Below are positions 1-8,338 of a stretch of 32,004 nt of DNA, piece after piece. The notes beneath the pieces were generated by a model that worked only from the letters and a program-made list of their open reading frames with translations, ran no database searches and was not told the origin of the DNA. The position numbers and the translations under genes were made by a program. Source of the DNA: Lwoffella lincolnii (lineage in GTDB: Bacteria; Pseudomonadota; Gammaproteobacteria; Pseudomonadales; Moraxellaceae); contig NZ_MUYT01000008.1 in the NCBI RefSeq assembly GCF_002014765.1, forward strand, positions 99,116 through 131,119. The letters are read 5' to 3'. Every line of letters begins with the position of its first letter. Positions within the stretch are counted from its first letter, which is position 1.

Positions 1-20
1 CGTCAAGCGTCAAGCGTCAA
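1..20. repeat. Heptanucleotide tandem repeat (CGTCAAG) at the window edge
   Basis: The window opens with CGTCAAG, CGTCAAG, CGTCAA: two full units and six bases of a third. The tract may continue to the left, so the copy number is unknown. It lies before a terminator hairpin and about 120 bp upstream of the first methylase gene, so it may belong to the previous gene rather than to the restriction operon. Confidence 0.7.
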
Positions 21-84
21 CGATTATCTGCACATGACACAGCCTGTCAACCCCTTAACGCCCTAATTTTTCTTTTTCTACCAG

Positions 85-109
85 AGCCTGCTTTTATGTG
101 GGCTTTTTT
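85..109 (+). terminator. Rho-independent terminator of an upstream gene outside the window
   Basis: AGCCTGC (85-91) can pair with GTGGGCT (98-104) over 7 bp, two of them G-U pairs, around a 6-nt loop, and a run of six T follows at once (104-109). This is a typical intrinsic terminator for + strand transcription arriving from the left. It implies that the methylase operon starts with its own promoter in the short gap before 143, or depends on read-through. Confidence 0.6.
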
Positions 110-142
110 CGTCTCTAAACTGTGTCCAAAAGGCGGTGCAAA

Positions 143-817
143 ATGACTGATGCCGCCAAAGCACAAGATGACAAGCAACAAATCAAATCCAAAAAACGAG
201 TTGCTGATTTTGGCGAAGTGTTTACCGCCGAGCGTGAGGTTCATGCCATGCTTGATTTGGTCAAAATCCAAACCGAGCAAATCACCAGCACTTTTTTAGA
301 GCCTGCCTGTGGCACAGGTAATTTTTTGGCAGAAATTTTAAGGCGAAAACTTGCGACCGCCCTAAGACTCTCCCAAATCAACAAAAGCCAAAAATCCCCC
401 AAATATGCCCAATTTCATTATGAAAAACACGCCATTTGTGCCATATCATCAATTTATGGCATTGAGCTTTTGGCGGATAATTGTGATGAGTGCCGTCGCC
501 GATTGCTGGATTTATTCCTAGACCATTACCAAAGCCATTTTAAACAAACAGACCCTGCTGTTATTGACACGGCAAGGTTTTTATTATCAAAAAATATCGT
601 GGGTGGCAATGCGTTAACACTCACAGATTTCAATTATCGCCCCATCATATTTAGCGAATGGAAGTTTATCAGCGAAACGCTTATCCAAAGGCGTGATTAT
701 GTCTATGAAAACTTAGTAGAAAAAACCAACAACCAATTGACCGATAATCAAGGATTTATTCCCAAACACATTCAAGATTATCCGCCCATTCATTATCTAA
801 AATTAAGCGAGCAATAA
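143..817 (+). CDS. N6-adenine DNA methylase-like protein (motif I only), first gene of an R-M-like operon
   Basis: A protein of 224 aa. The SAM-binding motif I of N6-adenine methylases is clear at residues 52-62 (LEPACGTGNFL), preceded by the GEVFTAEREV stretch typical of HsdM/Eco57I-like methylases. No NPPY catalytic motif is present, and the protein is much shorter than a complete methylase. A second methylase-like gene that does have NPPY starts one base after the stop, so the two probably act together or arose by duplication. ATG 143 was chosen over GTG 122 because AAGGCGG sits at 129-135 just ahead of it. Family knowledge: such proteins methylate adenine to protect host DNA. Whether this short partner binds SAM productively is unknown. 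Confidence 0.75.
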   Translation: MTDAAKAQDDKQQIKSKKRVADFGEVFTAEREVHAMLDLVKIQTEQITSTFLEPACGTGNFLAEILRRKLATALRLSQINKSQKSPKYAQFHYEKHAICAISSIYGIELLADNCDECRRRLLDLFLDHYQSHFKQTDPAVIDTARFLLSKNIVGGNALTLTDFNYRPIIFSEWKFISETLIQRRDYVYENLVEKTNNQLTDNQGFIPKHIQDYPPIHYLKLSEQ

Positions 818-818
818 C

Positions 819-2480
819 ATGGACAGTGTCAACTTACAAATAGACAGCAACATCACAAAAGACCTAGATGCCATTCAACAGGGTCAATTATCGCTATTTG
901 AATTGGGCTATAACCCTGATGTGCTGGACTGTTTATCCAGCCTATCCAATGATGAGGTTTTCACATCGCCAAAACTTGCCAATCAAATGCTGGATTTATT
1001 GCCGTCTGAGATTTGGTCAAATCCAAAGGCGACATTCTTAGACCCTGTGTGTAAATCAGGGGTATTTTTGCGTGAAATTGTTAAACGCTTGGATAAAGGA
1101 TTAAAAAATCAAATACCAGACAAACAAACTCGCATTAACCACATTTTAAAAAATCAAGTGTTTGGCATTGCCATTACTGGGTTAACCGCTCTGTTATCAA
1201 GGCGTAGCGTGTATTGTAGCAAAGTCGCCAACTCGCCCTTGTCCATTTGTGAAGAGTTTGATAATGACATGGGCAATATTATTTTTGGGGCTGTCCATCA
1301 TCACTTTAAAGATGGCAAATGCAGTGAATGCGGTGCAAGCCAAGGGGTATTTGGTAATCGCCAAGGATTAGAAAATCATGCTTATGCGTTTATTCATTCT
1401 GACAGAGATGATGTGTTTGGGGAGTTATTAACCATGAAATTTGATGTGATTATTGGCAATCCGCCGTATCAATTAAATGACGGTGGTGGTATTGGTAGTA
1501 GTGCAATTCCCTTATATCATAAATTTATTGAACAAGCCAAAAAACTCAATCCCCAATTTTTAATTATGATTACCCCAAGCCGTTGGTTTACTGGCGGTAA
1601 AGGGCTTGATGCTTTTAGAGACAGCATGTTAAATGACAGACGCATCAAAGAAATTCATGACTTCCCTAATTCAAAAGACTGCTTTGATAATGTGGAAATC
1701 AAAGGCGGTGTGAATTATTTTTTATGGGAAAAAAGACATGATGGTGATTGTGAGGTTTTTACTTATGATGACGGTCATTGTGTTTCTCAATTAAAAAGAC
1801 CATTAAAAGAAAAAGGGATTGATGTTTTTGTTCGTTACAATCAAGCCATTTCAATTTTAAGAAAAGTAAAAGGTTTCTCTGAAAATTCATTTAGTGAATT
1901 AGTTAGTTCAAGAAACCCATTTCGTTTGGCAAGTCGTTTCACAGGTCATCATGAACCATATAAAAATAGAACCGATAATGTTAAATTGTATAGTTTAAAT
2001 AATATTTCATATATCAAACTTGAAGATATTACACATAATAAGCAACTTATTTTAAGAAATAAAATTTTAGTACCAAAAGCATTTGGAACTGGTGAGAGCC
2101 AAACGGACTTAATTAAACCAATTTTTGCAGGGTTAAATAGTGCTTGTACTGAAACATATTTAGTTATTGGAACTTTTAAAAATGAAGAAATTTGTAGTAA
2201 TGTCATTAGTTATATCAACACTAAATTTTTTCATTTTATGATTACATTGGTTAAAAATACTCAGAATACCACAAAATCAACTTATGCGTTAGTTCCAATG
2301 CAAGATTTTAGCCGCCCATGGACAGATGAGCAGCTTTATGCCAAATATGGCTTATCCAAAGATGAGATTAACTTTATTGAAAGCATGATACGCCCAATGG
2401 ATAATGACAGTGACAAACCTAAAAAATCACGCGCCAAAAAAGCAAAACAGGCGGATTTATTGGAGGGTGGTGATGATTGA
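819..2480 (+). CDS. Eco57I-like N6-adenine DNA methyltransferase with NPPY motif and an internal zinc-knuckle-like segment
   Basis: A protein of 553 aa starting one base after the previous stop. Motif I is at about 73-81 (FLDPVCKSG, with K where G is usual) and the catalytic motif IV at about 209-217 (DVIIGNPPY), which marks amino-methylation of adenine. Between them lies a His/Cys cluster, HHH at 160-162 and CSEC at 168-171, that could bind one zinc. After NPPY comes the PSRWF region common in Eco57I-type methylases, then a long, more variable part likely to recognise DNA. The C terminus is a Lys-rich tail. It overlaps the next gene by 8 bp, indicating translational coupling. No nuclease motif was seen here, so cleavage must come from the helicase/GIY-YIG gene of the operon. 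Confidence 0.85.
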   Translation: MDSVNLQIDSNITKDLDAIQQGQLSLFELGYNPDVLDCLSSLSNDEVFTSPKLANQMLDLLPSEIWSNPKATFLDPVCKSGVFLREIVKRLDKGLKNQIPDKQTRINHILKNQVFGIAITGLTALLSRRSVYCSKVANSPLSICEEFDNDMGNIIFGAVHHHFKDGKCSECGASQGVFGNRQGLENHAYAFIHSDRDDVFGELLTMKFDVIIGNPPYQLNDGGGIGSSAIPLYHKFIEQAKKLNPQFLIMITPSRWFTGGKGLDAFRDSMLNDRRIKEIHDFPNSKDCFDNVEIKGGVNYFLWEKRHDGDCEVFTYDDGHCVSQLKRPLKEKGIDVFVRYNQAISILRKVKGFSENSFSELVSSRNPFRLASRFTGHHEPYKNRTDNVKLYSLNNISYIKLEDITHNKQLILRNKILVPKAFGTGESQTDLIKPIFAGLNSACTETYLVIGTFKNEEICSNVISYINTKFFHFMITLVKNTQNTTKSTYALVPMQDFSRPWTDEQLYAKYGLSKDEINFIESMIRPMDNDSDKPKKSRAKKAKQADLLEGGDD

Positions 2481-3474
2481 GATTAACAGCATTGCAGAAT
2501 TGGCAAATAAATTAACACAATTAGGTAAAACAAAGCAAGGCTTTACACGATTTTTTCGTGGACACCCGAATTTTAAATTTGAATTAGAGCCTAGTATTTA
2601 TCGTAGTAATGAATTTATAAAATATGAGCATAAAATGACAAAGGACACATTAACAGAATGTGCCGAATATTTTTATCCACATGAAAATTTATTTGAAAAA
2701 TTGGTTAGAATGCAACATTATGGCTATAAAACCAGAATTTTAGATATTACAACTAATGTTTTGGTAGCTCTATATTTTGCAGTCAATAATAATGATGATG
2801 AACAAAATAGCGAAGTTTTGGTTTTTGATATTCCGAATGATGAAATAAAGCATCACGATAGTGATACGGTGGCAATTTTATCTGCATTAAGCCTAAGAGA
2901 TGAAAAATTTAATATAGAATTTTATAGAAAAATGGCTCATCAAGATTTTTTGACAGATACCAATATCTTACTTAGTCAATTAAGAAAAAATCCTTTAAAT
3001 TTACAAGATAATTTGATTAATATAAATACACAAATAGATGATGATATTTTAAGTTATCAAACCAAAGATTTAAATGATGGTTATTTCAAGGCTATCAATA
3101 AAATATTTAATGAATATCCAGAAATTATTCAATTATTAAATGATATTCGTAAAGATAAGCCTTATTTTTTGCCAAATATAGATATTCGTGATTTTAATAG
3201 GGTTTTGTGTGTTAAGCCAACTTTAAATAATGAAAGAATTAAAAGGCAACAAGGAGCTTTTTTAATTTTTGGTATAGAAAATAATAAATTAACACCAGCA
3301 AATTTTATGCTAGATTGGCAAAGATTTTATAGTGGTGAAAGGCTTATTATTAATAAGCACGCAAAAAGCACAATTTGTGATGACTTAAAATCTTTTGGTA
3401 TTAGTCATCAAATACTATTTCCCGAAATTGACAATCAAGCCAAGCATATTATTAGCCGTTATGTGGAGATTTAA
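2473..3474 (+). CDS. FRG-domain protein inside the R-M-like operon
   Basis: A protein of 333 aa. The name-giving FRG motif appears near the N terminus (TRFFRGHPNFKFELEPSIYR), followed by the usual HYGYKTRILDIT and VALYFAV segments of the FRG family (PF08867). The biochemical activity of this domain is not established; it is often found in phage-defence islands. ATG 2473 overlaps the end of the methylase gene, and the stop lies 1 bp before the next start, so it is co-transcribed with the system. Its DNA is visibly more AT-rich than either neighbour, suggesting it entered the operon separately. The 23-codon upstream extension of the frame runs inside the methylase gene and was not used. Confidence 0.8.
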   Translation: MIEINSIAELANKLTQLGKTKQGFTRFFRGHPNFKFELEPSIYRSNEFIKYEHKMTKDTLTECAEYFYPHENLFEKLVRMQHYGYKTRILDITTNVLVALYFAVNNNDDEQNSEVLVFDIPNDEIKHHDSDTVAILSALSLRDEKFNIEFYRKMAHQDFLTDTNILLSQLRKNPLNLQDNLININTQIDDDILSYQTKDLNDGYFKAINKIFNEYPEIIQLLNDIRKDKPYFLPNIDIRDFNRVLCVKPTLNNERIKRQQGAFLIFGIENNKLTPANFMLDWQRFYSGERLIINKHAKSTICDDLKSFGISHQILFPEIDNQAKHIISRYVEI

Positions 3475-3475
3475 A

Positions 3476-5980
3476 ATGACCAACCCAACCTTTAACCCAA
3501 TCCGCACCCCAAAAATCTATGCCTATTCTGACAGCCGTTTTCCAAATTGCCTAAAAATTGGCCATACCGCCCAAGAGACAGTAAGTCAGCGAATGAAACA
3601 ACATTATCCGACCGTTACGCCAAGTCAAAGCTGGCAAGTGGAATTTGAGACATCGGCGATAAAAAATGACGGCAGTTATTTTAAAGATTTTGCCGTGCAT
3701 AAAATGCTAGAACAAATGGGCATAAAACGCATCGCAGGTGAATGGTTTGAATGCGACCTTGATACGGTAAGCAATGCCATTTTAAATGTCAAAAATAACA
3801 AAACTTTTGAACGCCAAAAAACAAAAGATTTTGCCATGCGTCCAGAGCAATTAGACGCTGTTAATAAAACCGCTCATTATTTTAATGCCATCAAACAAGA
3901 TAAAAACAATCATCGCACACCGCATTTTTTATGGAATGCCAAAATGCGATTTGGTAAAACTTTTGCCACTTATCAGCTTGCAAAAAAAATGAATTGGCAA
4001 AGAGTGCTGATTTTAACCTTTAAACCTGCGGTAAAAAATGCTTGGCAGGAAGATTTAACCACGCACAGTGATTTTGATGGTTGGCAGTTTATCAGCCGTG
4101 ATGGCGAATTAACATTAGAAAATTATGATAAAAATAGACCAATGGTGTATTTTGCTTCTTTTCAAGATGTTTTGGGCAGGGATAAAAAATATGGCAATAT
4201 CAAAGCCAAAAACCAAGAAATTCACGCAATGAATTGGGATTGTGTGGTATTTGATGAATATCATTTTGGGGCATGGCGTGATAGTGCCAAATCGCTTTTT
4301 GCCAAAGATGAAGAATTACATCAAAAAGCCATTCAATCGGAATATACTGATATGGGTATTAACATTGAGCAATTTGATGAAAATGAATTGCCAATCACCG
4401 CTGACCATTATTTGTATTTGTCAGGCACGCCATTTCGGGCGATTGCATCAGGCGAATTCATTGAAGAGCAGATTTTTAATTGGACTTATGGCGATGAACA
4501 AAAAGAAAAATTAAATTGGGATAATAGTCCATACAAACAACAATGGGGCGATAATCCGTATTTGTCATTGCCCCAAATGATGCTCTTGACTTATCAATTA
4601 CCCGAGCATATTCGCACGATTGCCACAGGGGGTGAATTTAATGAATTTGATTTGGGTGAATTTTTTAAAGCAGACGGCAGCGGCGATACGGCTAAGTTTA
4701 AATACCAAAGCCATGTGCAAAAATGGCTGGATTTAATTCGTGATAATCTTGATGAAATGATTGTCAGTAATTTAAAACAAGGCAATGCCAAACCGCCCAT
4801 GCCATTTAGTGATGATAATTTATTAAACAGTTTATTGCACACACTTTGGTTTTTGCCAAGTGTTGCCAGTTGTTATGCCATGGCAAATTTATTAAAAGCC
4901 CCCAATAATAAATTTTATCATGACTACACAATCATTGTGGCGGCAGGCAATCAGGCAGGCATGAGTGATAAGGCATTAGCCCCTGTTAATGATGCCATTG
5001 GCAATAATCCTTTACAGACAAAAACCATCACCCTATCTTGCGGTAAGCTGATGACGGGCGTTAGCGTGCCTGCGTGGACGGGGATTTTTATGCTCAGAAA
5101 TTGTACCAGCCCTGAGACTTATTTTCAGGCAGGATTTCGGGTGCAAACGCCTTGGACAGTGCAAGGCGATGATGGGGTAACTGTGATTAAAAATCAATGT
5201 TATATTTTTGACTTTGCCCCCAATCGTGCCTTACGCCAAATCGCTGATTATGCCCATCAACTAAACCCAAAAGAGGGCAATCCAGAGAGTAAAGTTGCCG
5301 AATTTATTGCCTTTTTGCCCGTGCTTGCCTATGACGGCAGTGCCATGCAACAGGTGGATGCCAAATTATTATTGGACATGGCGATGAGCGGTACAACCGC
5401 CACGCTATTGGCAAGACGCTGGCAAAGTGCGTTATTGGTGAATGTTGATGATTTGACATTAACCAATTTAATGAATAATAAAGAAGCCTTACAAGCATTG
5501 GAAAAATTAGAAAGTTTTCGCAACCTAAATGATGAAATTCAAATCGTCATTAATCGCAGTGAAAAAATCAAAGGCTTAAAAGAAAAAGCCAAAGACAATG
5601 ATGGCGAACTATCAAAAGAGGATAAAAAAACATTAAGCGATGAAGAAAAGGAACAAAAATCCCGGCGAAAACAAATTCAAGATAAACTGATTAAATTCGC
5701 CACACGCATTCCGATTTTTATGTATTTATCAGATTATCGAGAACACAGTTTAAAAGATGTGATTACGGTGCTTGAACCTGAGCTGTTTATCCGAGTAACA
5801 GGGCTTACGCAGGCGGATTTTTCTTTGCTTGTGTCATTAAATGTGTTTGATGAAGCGGTGATGAATGATGCGGTGTATAAATTTAAACGCTATGAAGATG
5901 CCAGTCTTGAATATGCAGGGATTGATAAAAAGGAGGGTTATGTGGGGCTTTATAATACCCAAATCAAACGACAATGGTAA
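3476..5980 (+). CDS. GIY-YIG-like nuclease fused to an SF2 helicase, restriction subunit
   Basis: A protein of 834 aa. Residues about 13-95 resemble the T5orf172/MUG113 branch of GIY-YIG nucleases: KIYAYS, LKIGHT, an Arg in SQRM, and a Glu in GEWFECD. An SF2 helicase follows: Walker A AKMRFGKT (155-162), DEYH box (260-263), SGTPF (316-320), and motif VI-like FQAGFRVQTPW at about 549-559. A charged, probably coiled-coil stretch lies near residues 690-740. This architecture fits an ATP-driven translocating restriction enzyme acting on DNA not protected by the upstream methylases; that role is inferred from domains and operon position. ATG 3476 was preferred because the longer frame overlaps the FRG gene. 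It is the last gene of the operon. Confidence 0.8.
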   Translation: MTNPTFNPIRTPKIYAYSDSRFPNCLKIGHTAQETVSQRMKQHYPTVTPSQSWQVEFETSAIKNDGSYFKDFAVHKMLEQMGIKRIAGEWFECDLDTVSNAILNVKNNKTFERQKTKDFAMRPEQLDAVNKTAHYFNAIKQDKNNHRTPHFLWNAKMRFGKTFATYQLAKKMNWQRVLILTFKPAVKNAWQEDLTTHSDFDGWQFISRDGELTLENYDKNRPMVYFASFQDVLGRDKKYGNIKAKNQEIHAMNWDCVVFDEYHFGAWRDSAKSLFAKDEELHQKAIQSEYTDMGINIEQFDENELPITADHYLYLSGTPFRAIASGEFIEEQIFNWTYGDEQKEKLNWDNSPYKQQWGDNPYLSLPQMMLLTYQLPEHIRTIATGGEFNEFDLGEFFKADGSGDTAKFKYQSHVQKWLDLIRDNLDEMIVSNLKQGNAKPPMPFSDDNLLNSLLHTLWFLPSVASCYAMANLLKAPNNKFYHDYTIIVAAGNQAGMSDKALAPVNDAIGNNPLQTKTITLSCGKLMTGVSVPAWTGIFMLRNCTSPETYFQAGFRVQTPWTVQGDDGVTVIKNQCYIFDFAPNRALRQIADYAHQLNPKEGNPESKVAEFIAFLPVLAYDGSAMQQVDAKLLLDMAMSGTTATLLARRWQSALLVNVDDLTLTNLMNNKEALQALEKLESFRNLNDEIQIVINRSEKIKGLKEKAKDNDGELSKEDKKTLSDEEKEQKSRRKQIQDKLIKFATRIPIFMYLSDYREHSLKDVITVLEPELFIRVTGLTQADFSLLVSLNVFDEAVMNDAVYKFKRYEDASLEYAGIDKKEGYVGLYNTQIKRQW

Positions 5981-6046
5981 GGCAAGCATGGCACATTAAG
6001 CATCTAAAAAACACCAGCAAAAATCTATGTCTACCGTTTACTATGC

Positions 6047-6052
6047 TATAAT
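6047..6052 (+). promoter_or_regulatory. Candidate -10 element of the glmS promoter
   Basis: A consensus TATAAT lies 35 bp upstream of the glmS start, in the 106-bp gap after the restriction gene. The matching -35 region at about 6024-6029 (TCTATG) is poor. A short palindrome, CTGATTTAATCAG, sits between the -10 and the ribosome binding site (AGGAAC). Confidence 0.45.
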
Positions 6053-6086
6053 TTACCTGATTTAATCAGACACTTAGGAACGGCTT

Positions 6087-7922
6087 ATGTGCGGTATCGT
6101 CGGTGGCATTCGAAAACATGCCAACATCGTTGATTTTTTAACAGATGGCTTAAAACGTCTAGAATATCGTGGCTATGATTCATCAGGCATTGCTGTGCAG
6201 ACGGACAATGGGCTTAAACGTGTTCGCCGAGTGGGGCGGGTTGCCTTGATGGAGCAAGTTGCTAAAGCCAAAGGCATCACAGGACATACGGGCATTGGAC
6301 ATACTCGCTGGGCAACACACGGTGGCGTAACTGAGCCCAACGCCCACCCACACATTTCAGGTGATTTAATTTCGGTTGTGCATAATGGCATCATTGAAAA
6401 TTTTGAAGCCGAACGCACACGCTTGCAAAACTTGGGCTATGCTTTTAATTCTCAAACTGACACCGAAGTCATCGCTCATGCCGTGCATGACATTTATAAA
6501 AAAACCAACGATTTATTCACCGCTGTACAACAAGCCTGTGCCAACTTTCATGGGGCATACGCCATCGCTGTGATTGCCAATGATAAGCCAGGTGAGATGG
6601 TGGTTGCTCGCATGGGTTGTCCATTGCTCATCGGTGTGGGGGAAGACGAAGTGTTTATGGCATCAGACGTATCAGCGGTGGTGGCATTCACTCGTGAAAT
6701 CATCTATCTAGAAGATGGCGACATCGCTTGTCTGACCGCTGATGGTGTGCAAAAATTGATTGACAAAACAGACAATCTGACAGAACGCACCGCCACAACG
6801 TCTCAAGTATCACTGGCATCGCTAGAGCTGGGGGCGTATAACCACTTTATGCAAAAAGAAATCTACGAACAGCCCAAGGCCACGGCTGACACTGCTGAAG
6901 TCTTTTTGGACGCTGGGTTTATTCCAGAAAATTTTGGTACAAATGCCAAGCAAGTTTTTCACGACATTGATGGCATCAAAATCTTAGCCTGTGGCACGTC
7001 CTATTATGCAGGATTAACCGCCAAATATTGGTTAGAAAGCATTGCCAAACTGCCCACCGATATCGAGATAGCCAGTGAGTACCGCTACCGTAACGTGATT
7101 GCCAATCCCAAGCAACTTATCATCACCATTTCTCAATCAGGCGAAACGTTAGATACCATGGAAGCGTTAAAATATGCCCAAGCCCAAGGGCATCAGCACA
7201 GTCTCTCCATTTGTAATGTGATGGAATCCGCCCTACCTAGAGCCAGTGAGCTGGTATTTTATACCCGAGCAGGGGCAGAGATTGGGGTGGCATCAACCAA
7301 AGCCTTTACCACCCAGTTGGTGGCATTGTTTGGCTTGGCAGTTACCTTGGGGCGTTTATATGATGTGGTGAATGATGACAAAATGACCCAATATATCAAT
7401 GAATTACGCAGTTTGCCCAATGACATACAATATGCCTTAAACCTAGAACCACAAATTACCAGCTGGGCAACTTTTTTTGCTGATAAGCCAAGCAGTCTGT
7501 TTTTGGGGCGTGGCATTCACTATCCAGTGGCATTAGAAGGTGCGTTAAAACTCAAAGAAATCACCTACATTCATGCCGAAAGCTACCCTGCTGGTGAGTT
7601 AAAACATGGTCCTTTGGCGTTGGTTGATGACAATATGCCCGTGGTGGTGATTGCACCTAATGACAACCTATTAGACAAAGTCAAAGCCAACATGCAAGAA
7701 GTGTCTGCTCGTGGTGGTGAGCTGTTTGTATTTACCGACCTTGACAGTGATTTTAGCAGCAGTAACAGCGTTCATGTCATTCGCACACCACGCCATATCG
7801 GTACGCTGTCCCCAATTGTGCATACCATACCTGTACAATTATTGGCATATCATGTGGCACTTGTCAAAGGCACGGACGTGGATAAACCCAGAAACTTAGC
7901 AAAAAGCGTTACTGTGGAATAA
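6087..7922 (+). CDS. glmS: Glutamine-fructose-6-phosphate aminotransferase (isomerizing)
   Basis: A protein of 611 aa, the normal length for the family. It makes glucosamine-6-phosphate from fructose-6-phosphate and glutamine, the first step towards UDP-GlcNAc for peptidoglycan and LPS. The N terminus MCGIVGG places the nucleophilic Cys directly after Met in the class II glutaminase domain. Two SIS sugar-isomerase domains follow, with ISQSGETLDT at about 350 and the PRNLAKSVTVE C terminus that closes the active site. No glmS ribozyme-like leader fits in the short upstream gap. It is flanked on both sides by accessory restriction genes, and glmU, often its neighbour, is nearly 10 kb away on the other strand. 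Confidence 0.97.
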   Translation: MCGIVGGIRKHANIVDFLTDGLKRLEYRGYDSSGIAVQTDNGLKRVRRVGRVALMEQVAKAKGITGHTGIGHTRWATHGGVTEPNAHPHISGDLISVVHNGIIENFEAERTRLQNLGYAFNSQTDTEVIAHAVHDIYKKTNDLFTAVQQACANFHGAYAIAVIANDKPGEMVVARMGCPLLIGVGEDEVFMASDVSAVVAFTREIIYLEDGDIACLTADGVQKLIDKTDNLTERTATTSQVSLASLELGAYNHFMQKEIYEQPKATADTAEVFLDAGFIPENFGTNAKQVFHDIDGIKILACGTSYYAGLTAKYWLESIAKLPTDIEIASEYRYRNVIANPKQLIITISQSGETLDTMEALKYAQAQGHQHSLSICNVMESALPRASELVFYTRAGAEIGVASTKAFTTQLVALFGLAVTLGRLYDVVNDDKMTQYINELRSLPNDIQYALNLEPQITSWATFFADKPSSLFLGRGIHYPVALEGALKLKEITYIHAESYPAGELKHGPLALVDDNMPVVVIAPNDNLLDKVKANMQEVSARGGELFVFTDLDSDFSSSNSVHVIRTPRHIGTLSPIVHTIPVQLLAYHVALVKGTDVDKPRNLAKSVTVE

Positions 7923-7945
7923 CCCAAAAGTGATTGCGTTTGGGT

Positions 7946-8230
7946 CATGTGGTCGGACAATTAATTATCATACTGAACAATTAATTGTCATACTATTGAT
8001 GTCTGTTTTGTCCTTTGTTATTCTGCTTTTAAGAATAACAAAGGATTTTTATAGTGGTGTTACTGATTTAGAGACTATGATAGAAAGTTGGTCAGAGCAA
8101 ATTTTGAATAGTTTGGATTCATTAATGAATGAATAAGTATATTCATGAAAGTTTTATAGTGATAGAAAGCATTTAAATTATTCAAAAACGATATATATTG
8201 TCTTTTTGTTTTTTCTTACAAGAAGATATT
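7946..8230. other. Low-information gap after glmS with one doubtful small ORF
   Basis: About 415 bp separate glmS from the cytosine methylase. A weak hairpin (CCCAAA/TTTGGG, 7923-7944) without a T-run follows glmS. A + strand frame, 7999-8136, would encode 45 aa with one hydrophobic helix (VLSFVILLL) and an acidic tail, but it has no convincing ribosome binding site. A longer GTG start at 7930 is no better. No RNA gene or transposon remnant is visible. Confidence 0.35.
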
Positions 8231-8260
8231 TTGGAAGCGAAACGTTTAAGTTGGTATAAT
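8231..8260 (+). promoter_or_regulatory. Promoter of the LlaJI-like operon
   Basis: TTGGAA at 8231-8236 and TATAAT at 8255-8260 are separated by 18 bp, a good sigma-70 pattern, 78 bp ahead of the cytosine methylase start. It is the best promoter in the gap and would drive all three R-M genes. Confidence 0.6.
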
Positions 8261-8338
8261 GCTTAATCCTTGAGTCTCTATAATAATGAATTTTTTAAAT
8301 TTAATCGGCTTTTCAAGAACTAATGTTGGTTTTAATCC

